From Sepiola atlantica (Eukaryota > Mollusca > Cephalopoda > Sepiida > Sepiolidae), in contig OY744521.1 of NCBI GenBank assembly GCA_963556195.1, positions 128,884,288 through 128,948,287 on the forward strand: a DNA stretch of 64,000 bases, written 5' to 3'. The position numbers and the translations under genes were made by a program. This document shows positions 11,345 to 22,713 of the stretch, one piece after another. Within the stretch, counting starts at the first letter, position 1; each line of letters opens with the position of its first letter. Below the pieces are notes generated by a model. It was given only the letters and a program-made list of their open reading frames with translations. It ran no database searches and was not told the DNA's origin.

Positions 11345-12195
11345 CTATGCAAGTAGTTCAGCCTTATCAGTGGCCGTGCAAACGACATCATTGTGGTTTG
11401 AAAGTGGGGGAATCGTAGATTGACCATTATTCACTACACTATTGTAGATTTTCCAGAAATCGCGAGTACCTAGTTTCTGTGACTGGATGCGTTTTTTTGT
11501 TAACTCATTATACCTTCTCTTCGCTTCGCCTATCACGGCCTTGCAATTATTTCTTGACTCTATAAATTTATGCCTATTAGTAGCTGACTTATGGCGGCCG
11601 AATTTACGGAATGCATGCTGCCTCTCAGCAATGGCAGCTGCACCTTCTGAGGTGAACCATTGGGGAGAGTGGGGCTTGCTAAAGAATTTTTGCATGGGGA
11701 CATAGGCTTCAATGCCTGCTTTGACCCATTCAGTTAATTCGTTTGCACACTGGTTGGCAAGTAGTGAGAAGGTTTCCCTCCATGGGGCGTCACTGATGTG
11801 ATCTCTGATTGACTCAAAATCAGCTTGCTCGTAGTATCTTATTGTTTTGAGCAACGGTTCATCAGCTTTTGGACGACTTTTTAGGGTGATATGTATCATT
11901 AGCACAATGTGATCAGCATTCCCGAGTGGGCTATGAGCTTTCGTCACACAAGCCTCGGGTATTGAGGTCAAGAAGAGGTCTAGAAGTGAGGCTTGTTGGT
12001 CCACACGATCGGGGATGCGGGTCGGAAAATCAACAGTCTGAGAGAGGGAGTGAGCTAAGGAGAAATTATATGTAGAGTTGCCGGCTGCGTCAGTAAGGCT
12101 GGAGAATCCCAACCAGTCGCGGTGGTGGGCATTAAAATCCCCAAATACATGTATCTGGGCATTCGAGTCAATTAAGAGTGCTCTATCTATGCTTT
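11345..12195 (-). pseudogene. LINE ORF2 fragment: endonuclease C-terminus and linker
   Basis: The frame is open from the truncation point, with no start codon. QIHVFGDFNAHHRDW carries the GDFN metal and phosphate site of APE-type endonucleases. About 90 residues later NADHIVLM corresponds to the terminal SDH motif, with S replaced by A. The enzyme nicks target DNA to prime reverse transcription. The frame ends at a TAG (11345-11347), but the same frame continues past it toward the reverse transcriptase, so this is one substitution in a once continuous ORF2. Confidence 0.85.
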
Positions 12196-12200
12196 CAGAA

Positions 12201-12665
12201 AAAAATGTTTGTCAATTTTATTAATCCGAAACAATTAAAATTGTTTGTCAGAGTAAAAATAAAAAAATTTGTTTGACTCTCTGCAATTTATTAACAAACT
12301 TTAGTTGTGACTCATTTAACTTCCTGTGGACCCATTGAATTTATGAGTCCACCAGGAACTCGTGACATTAAAAAAATCTATTAACACCGCTGTTATACAT
12401 CTGTCATCCACAGACAGCTGTTTCGTTGTATCATGGCTCTTCGGTGTGGCTAGACGTGGTAAGTGTTTCCATCTGAGATACAAAAGCTGACCAGTTTGAC
12501 AGCAATCTTACTTGTATGCCATCACGAGAATAAGGGAAATTATGTTTTTATATTTGTTTACATTTCTGATTGCCGAGAGAGCTCTATTCTAATTATGGAC
12601 AGCAATGGTTATTACAAACCTATAGAGATGGTTAATGAGTTTATTTCGATTTTTAGTTTGTTCAG
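12201..12665. other. spacer before the CT array
   Basis: Nothing is recognised here. Open frames that start in this stretch run into the CT array and are artefacts of it. Confidence 0.4.
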
Positions 12666-12670
12666 TATTT

Positions 12671-13210
12671 ACTCTCTCTCTCTCTCTTTCATCTCTCTCT
12701 CTCTTTCATCTCTCTCTCTCTCTTTCATCTCTCTCTCTCTCTTTCATCTCTCTCTCTTTCATCTCTCTCTCATCTCTCTCTCTTTCATCTCTCTCTCATC
12801 TCTCTCTCTTTCATCTCTCTCTCATCTCTCTCTCTCTCTCATCTCTCTCTCTCTTTCATCTCTCTCTCTCTTTCATCTCTCTCTCTCTTTCATCTCTCTC
12901 TCTCTTTCATCTCTCTCTCTCTTTCATCTCTCTCTCTCTCTCTCTTTCATCTCTCTCTCTCTCTCTCTCTTTCATCTCTCTCTCTCTCTTTCATCTCTCT
13001 CTCTCTCTTTCATCTCTCTCTTTCATCTCTCTCTCTCTTTCATCTCTCTCTCTCTTTCATCTCTCTCTCTCTTTCATCTCTCTCTCTCTTTCATCTCTCT
13101 CTCTTTCATCTCTCTCTCTTTCATCTCTCTCTCTTTCATCTCTCTCTCTTTCATCTCTCTCTCTCTCTCTTTCATCTCTCTCTCTCTCTCTTTCATCTCT
13201 CTCTCTCTCT

Positions 13211-13212
<2 letters not shown>
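12671..13212. repeat. CT / TTTCATC compound minisatellite
   Basis: About 540 bp consist of (TC)n interrupted by TTTCATC at irregular but frequent intervals. A single A per unit is the only purine. Because no stop arises in any + frame, it gives long Ser/Leu/Phe-rich open frames that are not genes. Confidence 0.95.

Positions 13213-13245
<33 letters not shown>
13213..13245. repeat. (TA)n microsatellite
   Basis: An uninterrupted TA run directly abuts the CT/TTTCATC array. Confidence 0.95.
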
Positions 13246-13247
<2 letters not shown>

Positions 13248-13249
13248 CT

Positions 13250-14080
13250 TCTATATTTACAATGCTTGAAGACCTATTTGATAAGTGTGCAGGTGTTATC
13301 AGTGCAAGACAGGTAAATAGTTTTGTTTATATATAATCATATATTTTTAGTATACAGCAAAAGGTTATTCAATAATGAGGTCACGCTCAATGTTTCGTTA
13401 CACACCCAGGAAATTCCATTTTGTTGGTGTGAATTTCTGTTTTTCTCAAGTTAATGTTACCACTTTGAAGAATTTAATTTAAATTGAAGAGTTAAAAAAA
13501 TTGTTTTTGTTTTTTTTCTACCAGAACTTCTCTTGCCTCCAATTTGTGCATGCATGTGTGGGATCTTGATTGAACGGCCATCTTGAAATCTAAGCTTTCT
13601 CTCAGTTTTCGTGGAGTTGTTCTGTTCTTGGTAACGACTCCTTTCTTAACCAATTCTTTGCTTTCTGTCTTAAAGACTGCGTGCACACACACACCCCAAG
13701 CAGCTTTCTTGCACAACTTTCTTTCTCTGTCAAACCTCCCTCAATCACTTATAATCACTAGTTGCCAGTCAGTAGCTGAATATTTATTTGCTAAAAGATT
13801 TTCATAACAAATTAGGCACAAGGACAATAAATTTCGAGGGTGAGGATCTTGCTGGTCTATGATCTACTTTTAGACACTTTCACCATAATGTCACATTTCA
13901 TTCGCTCTATGGGCTTAAATAATGTCCCCAGTGTTTAATCAATTTTATTTTTAAGAATATGTATAGATGCGTGAATGATGGGGGTGGGACAACTAAAAAC
14001 ACCCAAAAAGAAAGAAAAAAGAATAAAGCAACCAAATGAAATGAGAAAGGGTATTTTAGTAAAGCCCTTGCTAATTGTCG
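13250..14080. other. stretch without recognised features
   Basis: Overlapping 60-74 codon frames occur on both strands with no recognisable content. I see no splice pair or repeat match. Confidence 0.4.
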
Positions 14081-14147
14081 ACCTCCCACTGTTTTCTGGT
14101 TTGTTTAGTACTGAAAACAAGTACGTTGATCTCTAAGTGGGAGTGGG
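14081..14147. repeat. short dispersed repeat with CCCACT ends, copy 1
   Basis: The block CCCACTGTTTTCTGGTTTGT ... TCTCTAAGTGGGAGTGGG matches 20171-20240. The ends (CTCCCACT and AGTGGGAG) are inverted repeats, so this may be a tiny fold-back element. Confidence 0.55.
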
Positions 14148-14212
14148 TTTCATTGGGACAATAAGAAAAGGCTGTTGTGCAACTGTAGCACGCCCCTATT
14201 TATTTCCACCCA

Positions 14213-14265
14213 ATATGATTTATTAATAATGCGTTAAATATAATTTATTAATAATGCGTTGAATA
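14213..14265. repeat. 25-bp direct duplication
   Basis: TTTATTAATAATGCGTT followed by a short AT-rich tail occurs twice in tandem. Confidence 0.7.
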
Positions 14266-15169
14266 ACTTCAAGGTAAAGGGAAGAGAGAAATTATTAGAA
14301 ATATTCCTTTGAGAGAGACAAGAAAATTGTACTTGTAGATTTTCAGATTGATTAACCTTTTAAAATCTTTTTTGCTTAAGTTAATTTCTGAAATAGTAGC
14401 CATCCCTCAAACACCAACACACCTAAAGTAAAAAGTCATCCCCACCCCAAATTTGTGCCCCCCCCCCCCCCTAAAATAAAAAGAAACTAAAAGGGTGTTA
14501 CCAAAAACCACCTTATTAGATGTGCCCACGCAGCTTTATAAGAGGCTCTGTTGGCTGGCCGGTCACGCTTCAGTCTAAAATAGCATTTTCATGTGTAAAC
14601 ATGCAGATTAAATATCAGTTTTAGTCAATAATCATGAGCATCATTTTTTTTTCTCTCAATAATTAAAGATATAAAGAAAATATTTTGTTTATTAATAATC
14701 TGAAGGAGGAGGCTGTTTAATTTAATGAAAACAAAAAAAACAACTGAACCATGTTTATGTATATGTGTCCGGAGGGGGGGGGGGTGCTCAGCCAGGTATA
14801 TGGCAACCCATCTAGGAGAAAAATGTAAAATGTGACTAAAGTGATTATTGGTCGTCTTGTTAAAGCATGTCATTGGGTTATAATCATGGAGGTTCAGAAT
14901 GATACTCGCCTTATGCACGTGTTTGTCAGTATAATTGAATAATGTACAGATGTATCTCTGCAATCTTACCTGTTATTTAAACATACTAAAAGTCTTATGA
15001 TGATGTAGGAATGGTGTAGTGTGCAGATATAACCTGTTGGAAGCACAATTCCAATTATGTATCAGGCCATGCAGATCTACATCTTGTCTAAAGTCATGAA
15101 GTTACGGACGATAAATGGATGACCGTGGAGATCTGTAATGAGACTGTAATCTTCTGAAGATGCAGAAAT

Positions 15170-15173
<4 letters not shown>
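14266..15173. other. stretch without recognised features
   Basis: It includes a C run (~14459-14472) and a G run (~14775-14784). A 112-codon minus-strand frame (14625-14963) has no recognisable domain or splice signals. The block near 14540-14610 (AGGCTCTGTT, TAAAATAGCATTTTCATG) weakly resembles 53180-53280. Confidence 0.4.

Positions 15174-15201
<28 letters not shown>
15174..15201. repeat. (TA)n microsatellite
   Basis: This is an uninterrupted TA run. Confidence 0.95.
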
Positions 15202-15202
<1 letters not shown>

Positions 15203-16429
15203 CTCAAATAACACTAGCATGGGGCTAACTCACCCCCTCCCACTCTCATAGCAAATCAATGCAGGCTAAAATGTGTTACATTAAAAATCAAATTCCCTTT
15301 TTCTCCTTTCCTTCTTCCTCTTTCCCCACCCCGACCATGACAACATTTTAACACTTTATGACTCTTTATCCACTTAAGTTTTGGAAAATGCCCACAACAC
15401 CACCCACGTTGCTGAAATTTCAAGAGGTCAGAAATATGTGGATGCACACACATGTAAACATTTCTTCAACTCATTGGCTATACTCTTTTTCTGCTGCACA
15501 TACATACACTGAAGGAAGCGGACGAAAATTCTGTTCTTTTAAAAAGACATTTTGTATTCCTATACGTCAACAAATAAGAAATAAATTAAAAAAATATACA
15601 AACATTTATATATTTTCACATTATTTTTTTACACACACACATTATACGTACATATAAGATGAACGTCTGTCTCTACATGTTAGATTATGGATGGTAGATC
15701 AACTAGTATAGATTTTAACACATGTGAATGAGTACTGTCACAATGACCGTGAACGTGTATGAAACGGTAAAGTTCTGAGTGTATTCTGGAGTGATCTGAC
15801 ATTGGGATTAGATTTGACAAGGTAGAATCAGAAGGGCTAGATTCAAAGTGATATACGGATGAGATCACCTGCGGATGTGACGTCATGTGGGACCAGAGTG
15901 AGAGAGAATGCTTAAATTTTAAAATCAGATCGTTTTGGAAGCTGGAAGTGGATAGTCACAAATAAGATGTCTTAAAACAATAAAACTGAGTGCCGCACGT
16001 GACCATCAGTGTGGTTTGTCTATCTGTCTATCTATCTAGCTAATAGTTAAGTTAGGAATGTAACCGTCTTTCTCTTTCATAATTAAGTGTAGATTGTACA
16101 TGTAACTCATTTAATTCTCTAAATAAATCTCCATTCCGAATTTCTGTCTTATATCTTTTAATTCTTCTTTCTATCAACCAATGAAGAACTTATATACACA
16201 GCATCGAACAATAGGTCCTAGCCACACCAACAACGAGAAGATATGTAGCAGCAACGAAGCAATAGACGACACGAATTGAGGTAACAAAACAACGACATGA
16301 CCACAAAGATAACAGAACAGGGAACTACGCACGCATAGATTGACATTGAGGACAAAAGGAAAAATAGGATGCAACATGCATATTCGAATTAGGTAACAGA
16401 AAAAAGGACTATGCAATGTACAGATAAAG
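15202..16429. other. stretch without a supported gene
   Basis: Short GATA/GTCTATCTAT-like runs occur at 16016-16038 and an AATAAA lies near 16120. The block 15890-16170 has the flavour of an LTR, but I could not find a primer-binding site, polypurine tract or second copy. Confidence 0.35.
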
Positions 16430-16725
16430 GAAGAAAAACTACTCAACAGATGTTTATGAAATTTGGAACATAGATAGATGTTGTAGGGATTATAAGGAGC
16501 ATGGTTTGATTTATTTTTGATAGAGGCAAGGGAAAAGACCGCCCTCCCCCATCCCCCCCCAATCATTTAAAATCAATGTACCTGTGGATTCCCAAACTAC
16601 GGGACAGATTCTTATAAAATTTAGAGCATAGATAGTAGATATAAAAGTTCCTGAGTCTTACTACACTGTTGCATGTAATGCCCCCCCCCCTCAAGCCAGA
16701 CAATGCTCAGTAACCCTGTTAGTAT
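16430..16725. repeat. dispersed repeat modules ('AAATTTGGAACATAGAT' type)
   Basis: Two similar modules (GAAATTTGGAACATAGATAG, then AAAATTTAGAGCATAGATAG) end in C-rich runs. They close with AGACAATGCTCAGTAACCCT-like sequence, a decayed form of the 'GTTGCCCGGG' module. A related module follows the LINE relic at ~31335-31400. Confidence 0.45.
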
Positions 16726-16935
16726 ATATGATGTGTTTGGTGTTGGTATGTTATTCCATTGATGCTGTCTATATGCCTTTAACTTAGTGTTTATTTCCTG
16801 TGCTAACGATGAGATCAGTTAATAATAATAAAAATACATTGTCTTTGAAATGATCGTACACAATTCTGTTTGTTGATTTCTTGGAACACAAATTGATCAT
16901 GTAATTCAAATTGTCTTTACATAAATCTATGCTGT

Positions 16936-16942
16936 ATATATA

Positions 16943-16975
<33 letters not shown>
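16936..16975. repeat. (CT)n(TA)n compound microsatellite
   Basis: TATATATCTCTCTCTC is followed by a TA run. It precedes the fold-back element at 17059. Confidence 0.95.
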
Positions 16976-17058
16976 TAGTGATTGTATTGTTTCCTAGAGT
17001 TAATCCAATGAATCTCCAGTGCTTATAAAATAGTGCTCAATATCAGGTACAGCTGTAT

Positions 17059-17260
17059 TATAGTATAAATTCCTTATTTATACAACCATTAGCTACATAT
17101 GTGCATACATGTTTCTGCTGCGATCTCTTTCAAAATCCAGCTTCCTCGGGTCTTTTTACAAACCCCCGAGGAAGCTGGACGTCGAAAGAGATCGCAGCAG
17201 AAACATGTATACACATATGTAGCCAATGTTTGTATAAATAAGGGAATTTATACTATATAT
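17059..17260. repeat. ~200-bp fold-back element with hammerhead-like arms
   Basis: The left arm (from ~17059) and right arm (to ~17260) are imperfect inverted copies around a short centre near 17155-17162. Shared arm blocks include GATCGCAGCAGAAACATGTA and TTCCTCGGG or its complement. Each arm read outward carries a CCGAGGA box, a stem, GAAA and a short CAT/ATG stem followed by GTA, the layout of a type I hammerhead ribozyme. The second base of the core is C rather than U, so cleavage is unlikely. Confidence 0.8.
17160..17235 (+). ncRNA. hammerhead-ribozyme-like relic
   Basis: The core box CCGAGGA is at 17166-17172. Stem II is GCTG/CAGC, GAAA is at 17200-17203, stem III is CAT/ATG (17204-17206 with 17217-17219), and the UA would place the cleavage after 17221. 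Outer stem I pairs ACAAAC (17158-17163) with GTTTGT (17228-17233). The box departs from CUGANGA at position 2, so this is a decayed motif. Its twin lies on the other arm, minus strand, ~17085-17158. Confidence 0.45.
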
Positions 17261-17427
17261 GCTAATAAACTGACCTAAATTTTTGTTATTGTTATTTTTA
17301 AAAATCTATTTTTGAAATTAAGTTTTACTATTTTAAAATCTTTCTGAATTTTTACGCCCTTTGAGATGAACAAAATAATCAAATATTCTCATCTTTGTTT
17401 CAATCCCAGACTTTTTTTTTTTTTTTT
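17261..17427. other. AT-rich spacer
   Basis: Nothing is recognised besides a T run near 17411. Confidence 0.4.
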
Positions 17428-17515
17428 GCACCTGCAAATTTTAGTGACATCATCATATTTGATTTAATGTCTGTTTTACATGCTAACATGTGTTGGACAG
17501 ACAGATTATTGGGTT
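17428..17515 (-). mobile_element. LINE family A 3' tail
   Basis: On the minus strand it reads TCCAACACATGTTAGCATGT then AAAACAGACATTAAATCAAA, followed by ATGATGATG. This matches the 3' ends of the copies at 645 and 21660. Only the last ~80 bp is present. Confidence 0.65.
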
Positions 17516-17675
17516 CAGCTGATTTTATGTTCTGAAAAAGAATGAAAATAAATTCATGTAATTCGATTTATTTATTAATTAATTTATTTATTAATTTTAT
17601 TATTATTTTTAATTAAAAAAAGAAAAGTTGTAGAATAGTCAAGAGACTAATGTGACTGTTGGTATAAAATTCTGA
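17516..17675. other. AT-rich spacer
   Basis: ATTTATT-type low complexity; nothing else. Confidence 0.4.
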
Positions 17676-17679
17676 CGAG

Positions 17680-17814
17680 TGTGGGTGTGGATAAAACGTC
17701 TCACATTTGACCAGCTGGAAAAGGAAGAAGATTCTGAAGAAATTAGTTTTTTGTGCTTTCCTTTATGCAAGAAAACATTCCAGAACCATCCGCCTGTAAA
17801 AAGATTTAAAAAAA
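17680..17814 (+). CDS. candidate exon, acidic then Cys-containing peptide
   Basis: The open segment encodes IKRLTFDQLEKEEDSEE and then ISFLCFPLCKKTFQNH, which looks more protein-like than the other open frames nearby. It ends at a good donor, AAAAAAAGTGAGT (GT at 17815). The 5' boundary is weak: the frame opens after a TGA at 17673-17675 and the nearest AG (17678-17679) has a poor pyrimidine tract. The C-x3-C ... H arrangement is not a standard zinc finger. The phase at the donor (one extra base) does not fit the 23006 exon directly. Confidence 0.28.
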
Positions 17815-18059
17815 GTGAGTCCAACTTTTTAGCAGAACCAATTACTGTATTTTGTAAGAAAATATAAAAATAGTTTGTTTTTTTTTGTTTTTTTAAAGAA
17901 AAGATTTTGAATAGCTTTTCAAGTTACCTAGTACCTGTAATATTTAATTCTGAATTTTAGTTTAACATTTGCCTTTTGTATTAAAAAAATTTTGAGTCAA
18001 CTTCATGTGCGCATGTTTTTTTTGTCATCAATTTAACTTCTATACTTGTTGTACTGACA

Positions 18060-18545
18060 TATAGCGGCTATTACCCTGGTCAGGTTGAGCTGATTTTCTC
18101 CTGAGCAAGTATAGTGTCTCTGACCACTTTCGCTAATCCATAGCTAGATCACGTGATATGGCTCGCCGATCCAGATTCCATGGTCGAAGACCAACTACTT
18201 GTGAGCCTGATAGTGCTGCCAGGTTGTCGCCGCCCAGGTCTTTAACTGCCCACCAGCATGTTTGCGGCAACTAAGTAGAGAAGGCAGAGGGGGGGTCTCG
18301 TAGATGATCTCTTCCCCTGGACGTCAATCAACATGCTAGAACCATCTTAGACGATGTGGAGAAAGACAGCAAAGGTTGGAGATTCGATCGTCGACAGAGA
18401 ACTTTAGCTTGTACTCGATCCACATGGCAGCAGTGCAGAATGCAGTGAAGACAGTTGTTGTCAAAGACTTCAAGTCTATTCAGATCAACCGCCCTCATTG
18501 GTCACGTATTTTACAATCATAGAAAAAGATCATCCACATCATAGC
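18060..18545. other. GC-richer block of unknown nature
   Basis: This block is clearly less AT-rich than its surroundings (for example GGTTGTCGCCGCCCAGG and CGATCGTCGACAGAG). Short open frames on both strands are interrupted. It does not match another part of the window. It could be a decayed transposable-element body or an old processed transcript. Confidence 0.35.
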
Positions 18546-20170
18546 CTGATATATATATTTATTTTGGTACAGAAAAATTAGTACAACATTAGTACCGTCG
18601 GTTTCAAGAACAGAAGAACTTAGCTATCCGGCTCTCTTCAGCTTTCAATATTTGTTATATTTTATCCGGGAAATCTGACTCTCACAAATAAAACTTCCAA
18701 AGAGAAAGTAACTGCATTTTTTTACCCACTTCAAATTATCTACTCTAATCACTACCCAACTCACTGGTTTCTTTGTTTATAGAAGGGGAATTCTGTTAAT
18801 GCACCGTTACATTCCAGTTTTGGGGAATATAATACTGTCATTCCAGCTGCTTCTAACTTATACGTTTTGGGTAAAAAAGTTTAAGTTTTAACGAACATAT
18901 CGTTGCAGGCCATACTTCCGATCACAGGCAAGTACATTTTTGATGTTGGTCTTTTTTATTTCAATTTATATTAGTTACTTTCGACGATATATTTTCTTAT
19001 ATACTTTTTTTTAATAACAAACAGTTAAAAAATATGTAGCAATGAAGTTACGACGTGTGGTAATTCATGCTCTCGAAACAAAATAAACAATAGGATTTTT
19101 CCTTAGGCCGAATAAAATTATTTTCTTCGAGAATATTATGTATTGGATCCAACATTATTAAAAAAACAAAACAATCATTATAATGAATACAAATTTTATT
19201 ATTACGATTAAACATGTTTGCTTGGATTATTTGTCAGAGAAAAAATACTACATTTCCGATTAAGTATAGCTGTTTGCTTTTCTTTTATTTACAATATTAC
19301 TTGTGGAAAATCCTGCTATATAAACAAATTAAACATTACTTTGGTCAGGAAGGATTTCTTACACAAATAAAAATACAATATCTTCAAGATTATTCTGTTT
19401 TAGATACGTTTTGTAAATTTATTTAAATTTCTATTAGTGAGTTTTGACGATTTATTTTTCATATACTTTTATTAAATAACGCAAATAGGAACAAAGCTAG
19501 GAACTTACCCTATTTGGAAAATCATACTCAGTGGTATTTCTTTTAGGCCGAATACAATTATTTTATTCGGGAAACCCAATAAGTAAATAAACATCTTTCA
19601 TTAAATATTTGTTTATTTTGCTTTGTCTGTTTTTTCATGATTTTATTTATTTCAATTTATTTAGAATTGAACGAATTATTTATCGCACGTAAACATTACT
19701 TTTTATTTTCATTATTCAAATTTCAAAATTGAATTACTTTTATTAAAAAGTTATTGAAAAAAATAACCATCACAATCCTTACCAGCGATTTAAAAAAGAA
19801 AAAAAAAAAAAAAAAAAAAAACCCACTAAATTAACGTTAGATTTTCACGTCATGATCAAGTACATTAGAACTTTATTTTGTAACAATACCAACAAATATA
19901 AGTCTGATCATTAAAATGTGAATTATCTCTATTGTAGAATTGAACAAATTATTTATCGCATGGAAACTTTGACATTTGTTTTCCTTAATGACATTTTCAA
20001 ATATGAGCAAAAATGTTTGTTAAGGAAACACATCCTTTTTTTTTTGGGGGGGGGGGATTGTAGGGATTTCTGTAGAGCTGACTTGTCATATTTTTATAAT
20101 GGTCTCTATGCTACGATTACCACATCCCTCCTTTGTCTGTCTCTCTCGCCCAATTCTTTCTACATAATAG
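18546..20170. other. AT-rich stretch without recognised features
   Basis: An A run lies at about 19797-19820 and a G run near 20047. Frames at 19214 and 19918 are AT-driven, with no recognisable content. GGCCGAAT(A)AAATTATTTT occurs at ~19107 and ~19547, a short local duplication. Confidence 0.4.
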
Positions 20171-20240
20171 ACTGCCCACTGTTTTCCGGTTTGTCCAGAA
20201 CCAAAAAACAAGTAGGTCAGTCTCTAAATGGGAGTGGGGT
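20171..20240. repeat. short dispersed repeat with CCCACT ends, copy 2
   Basis: It matches 14081-14147: CCCACTGTTTTCCGGTTTGT at one end and GGGAGTGGG at the other. Confidence 0.55.
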
Positions 20241-21655
20241 CTAAGTGGTGAGAAAACAGAAAATGGAATATGGAGTTTGGAGAATGGGTGGTGCCCTTCT
20301 AAGATAAATGCAATTTAGGAGAGGCCAAGGGCAAAAAAAAAAAATAAAGTGGGGCGTGGGCATCTAGGAGGATTTCTATTACTGAGGGGGGAGGGGGAAT
20401 CCTTCATTTGACTAGCTAATAGGCTAAACTTACCCGAAGGGCTTGTATTCGACTGGACCAGGAAGCGTGTGCGTCATGCTCAGGCACACTTTGATCTGAG
20501 CAAAAAAGCCAACTAAGCATAAAAAAGCATAAAAATGACTCGGATGGGTTGCTTGACACTCTAATATTTACTTTTTTAAAGTTAAATAGTTTTTTTTCGA
20601 TTCCCCCAGGCAACACCGAAACACTGGTCTTGCTAGACTTACCAATATTCATCCAAAATACATTTAGAGTCTTGTTGATATCCACCACTTATGTATATAT
20701 TAGTTGCTCTTGTTAAGGACAGAATACTGATGTTTATCAACTAGGAAATGTAGCCCGTGTCTTTTTTAGTCCGCATACAAAAGTGTTTCAGTAGTAACTA
20801 TGGGTGTGCATGTAGTAGCACTTCTTTGGTTGGAGGGGCCGATCACATGACCGCTAGATTTGGTGATGACTGGCGAAAGAGGTTTTTGTTTAATCTTTTC
20901 TCTCTTCAATTTTTTGTCTGCACACAGGCTGTCATCAGGGATCCCTTTCAGTTTTTACACTCTAGAACCTCTTTGTAGGCTTGACCTGTTTTTCCCCTGT
21001 GTCAGATTCTTTTTTTTTTTTCTATGCGCATGCATTTTAAAATAGAGGGGAGAGAGATGACCCAGTACATTTTCATATCTGTCTTTTCCATTGCTACTAG
21101 AAGTGTGTTAAAACCTTGATAAATGCTTTAATGTAACACCACTCGTGGATTAATAGGTATAGGTCTGGCCAACTTTGGTTTATGTGGGTAGCCTCCTGGA
21201 TACAAAAGCATTGTGTTAGTTGTCTAGAACTATGCCAACTTTTGGTTACATAATAAAGAAAAAATCTTTTGCAATGATGTTATATTGAACAAAAAACAAA
21301 CAATTATATGATAATATTGTATTGTGAGTCGAGATAGCTTGTAGTTAATATTGGTGTAAATAATGCTGTGGGACTGCTACAAAACAGATGTCCTTCTTGA
21401 TCTCCTAAGGCCGCTATATATTATTGGTGAAATGATTGTTTTCCCCAGGAGAAAAACAATTAGAACTAAATAGAAAATTTGTTTATTCCCAATACCATTT
21501 TGAGTATCTTTCATGTGGGAGATGCATTAATCTGTGTCAGGCACCTTGACTGAGGATTCAAAATGTGTTGGGGGGCAAAGAGAAAATTAGTTTAGAGAAT
21601 TCCTTTTCTTTAATTCTAATGTCTTGCTGACTAATTTTAGAGTTAAAATCTTTAA
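20241..21655. other. stretch without recognised features
   Basis: Open frames of 60-90 codons occur here without domains or splice context. G-rich stretches lie near 20380. Confidence 0.4.
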
Positions 21656-21659
21656 TTCT

Positions 21660-22275
21660 TTTATATGTGGAGAAAGTATATTTGGATGGCGAGGCTATTA
21701 AGAATTTTCAGAGTTTTTTATTTTTTACTTAGGTGATGCATTGGAGTACAGGGAAGAGATGAGGCTAGTGTGATTGCGAGAGTTAAATTTAGAAAATTTG
21801 TGCCATTACTAATCAGAATAGCATTACCACTGACGGCCAAGAGAAGTCTATCAGGAATGTGTATACAGTGTGATGTATGGAAGTGAAACCTGGTTAGTGA
21901 TGTTTGAGGACATGTGTTGCATGGAGAGAAATGATATGAGAATGATACGATGGATGTGTAATGTGAGTCTTAAAGAAAGGTTTAGATCTGATAACCCCAG
22001 AGGAAGATTAAATCTGGACAGTATAGGAAGATGTTTGCAGAACGCAAGATTTCGTTTGTATGATCACATTGAAAAAATGGATGAGAGTTCTTGGGTTAGT
22101 AGATGTAAAACAGTTGAGGTAACAAAGTCAGTTGACAGATGAAGGCCAGGAAGGAAGTGATAAGGATGGACTTGAAAGACGCATAAATAAAGACTTGGAA
22201 GTCAATTTTTAAAAGCTCTCTAACACATTCCAGCATGTAAAACGTACATTAAACCGAATATGATGATGATCCTAT
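21660..22275 (+). mobile_element. LINE family A fragment: C-terminal region plus 3' end
   Basis: It aligns with 645-1350. VYSVMYGSETW, EDMCCMERNDMRMIRWMCN, RGRLNLDSIGRC and MDESSWVSRCKTVEV are in one frame (21870-22142), so the 2-base loss seen in the first copy is absent here. Further frameshifts lie upstream and a TGA stops the frame at 22140. The 3' end reads CAGCATGTAAAACGTACATT and then ATGATGATGAT. It is 5'-truncated and inactive. Confidence 0.85.
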
Positions 22276-22705
22276 TTCTTAACTTTATTTTCTTATTATG
22301 CTTAACCTGACTCGCCATTTGATTTCAGCATCTGCTAAAAACTCAGTTCAGAGCAATTACCTTGTTACATCACTACTGAATGTTAACCCTTAAATGTTTT
22401 ATTTTTTTTATATTGGTTTGAAAAAAAAAATTGACATCGAAGATACTGATTACTTATTTAACGGGTGTGCTGATGCAACATCATACTAATACCTACTCAC
22501 ACTTGCCAACATGCTCGTTGCAGATGTGAAACAAATTGCAGTTTGACACATTTTTGTTGAATATTATATTAAATAGGCATTTTGTTGGAATATGTCATAA
22601 TTGAAAATTGCATTTAAGTGTTAATTTTAAACAGAAAAGCCATTCGAACTTGAACTTATAAAACACAATCTTCAAACTAATTGTGACTAGTCTTGAATGC
22701 CAATA
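22276..22705. other. stretch without recognised features
   Basis: AT-rich; nothing supported. Confidence 0.4.
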
Positions 22706-22713
22706 GTTAATAT

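Larger units (their letters stand above)
9628..12200 (-). mobile_element. LINE family B (CR1/Jockey-type), longest copy, 5'-truncated
   Basis: A non-LTR retrotransposon runs on the minus strand from ~12200 (5' break inside the endonuclease) to ~9628 (A-rich tail, seen as TTTATTTATTTATTTT on the + strand). In order it holds the C-terminal part of an APE-type endonuclease, a linker, a full-length but damaged reverse transcriptase, the conserved C-terminal NVNRHL box, a stop at 9752-9754 and a ~110-bp 3' UTR. One in-frame stop and about two frameshifts make it inactive. Related copies lie at 1939, 3842 and 57456, all on the same strand. Confidence 0.92.

Noticed and set aside
11130..11705. Plus-strand frames of 72-97 codons
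   Set aside because: They are opposite-strand shadows of the LINE ORF2 on the minus strand.
12463..13336. Open frames of 268 and 233 codons
   Set aside because: They are made almost wholly of the CT/TTTCATC array, with no protein-like sequence.
15150..15172. CTGAAGATGCAGAAA, hammerhead-like boxes
   Set aside because: There is no room for a stem II loop between the boxes, and no stem III or cleavage triplet follows.
15890..16170. Possible solo LTR with AATAAA
   Set aside because: No inverted TG...CA ends, target duplication, primer-binding site or second copy could be shown.
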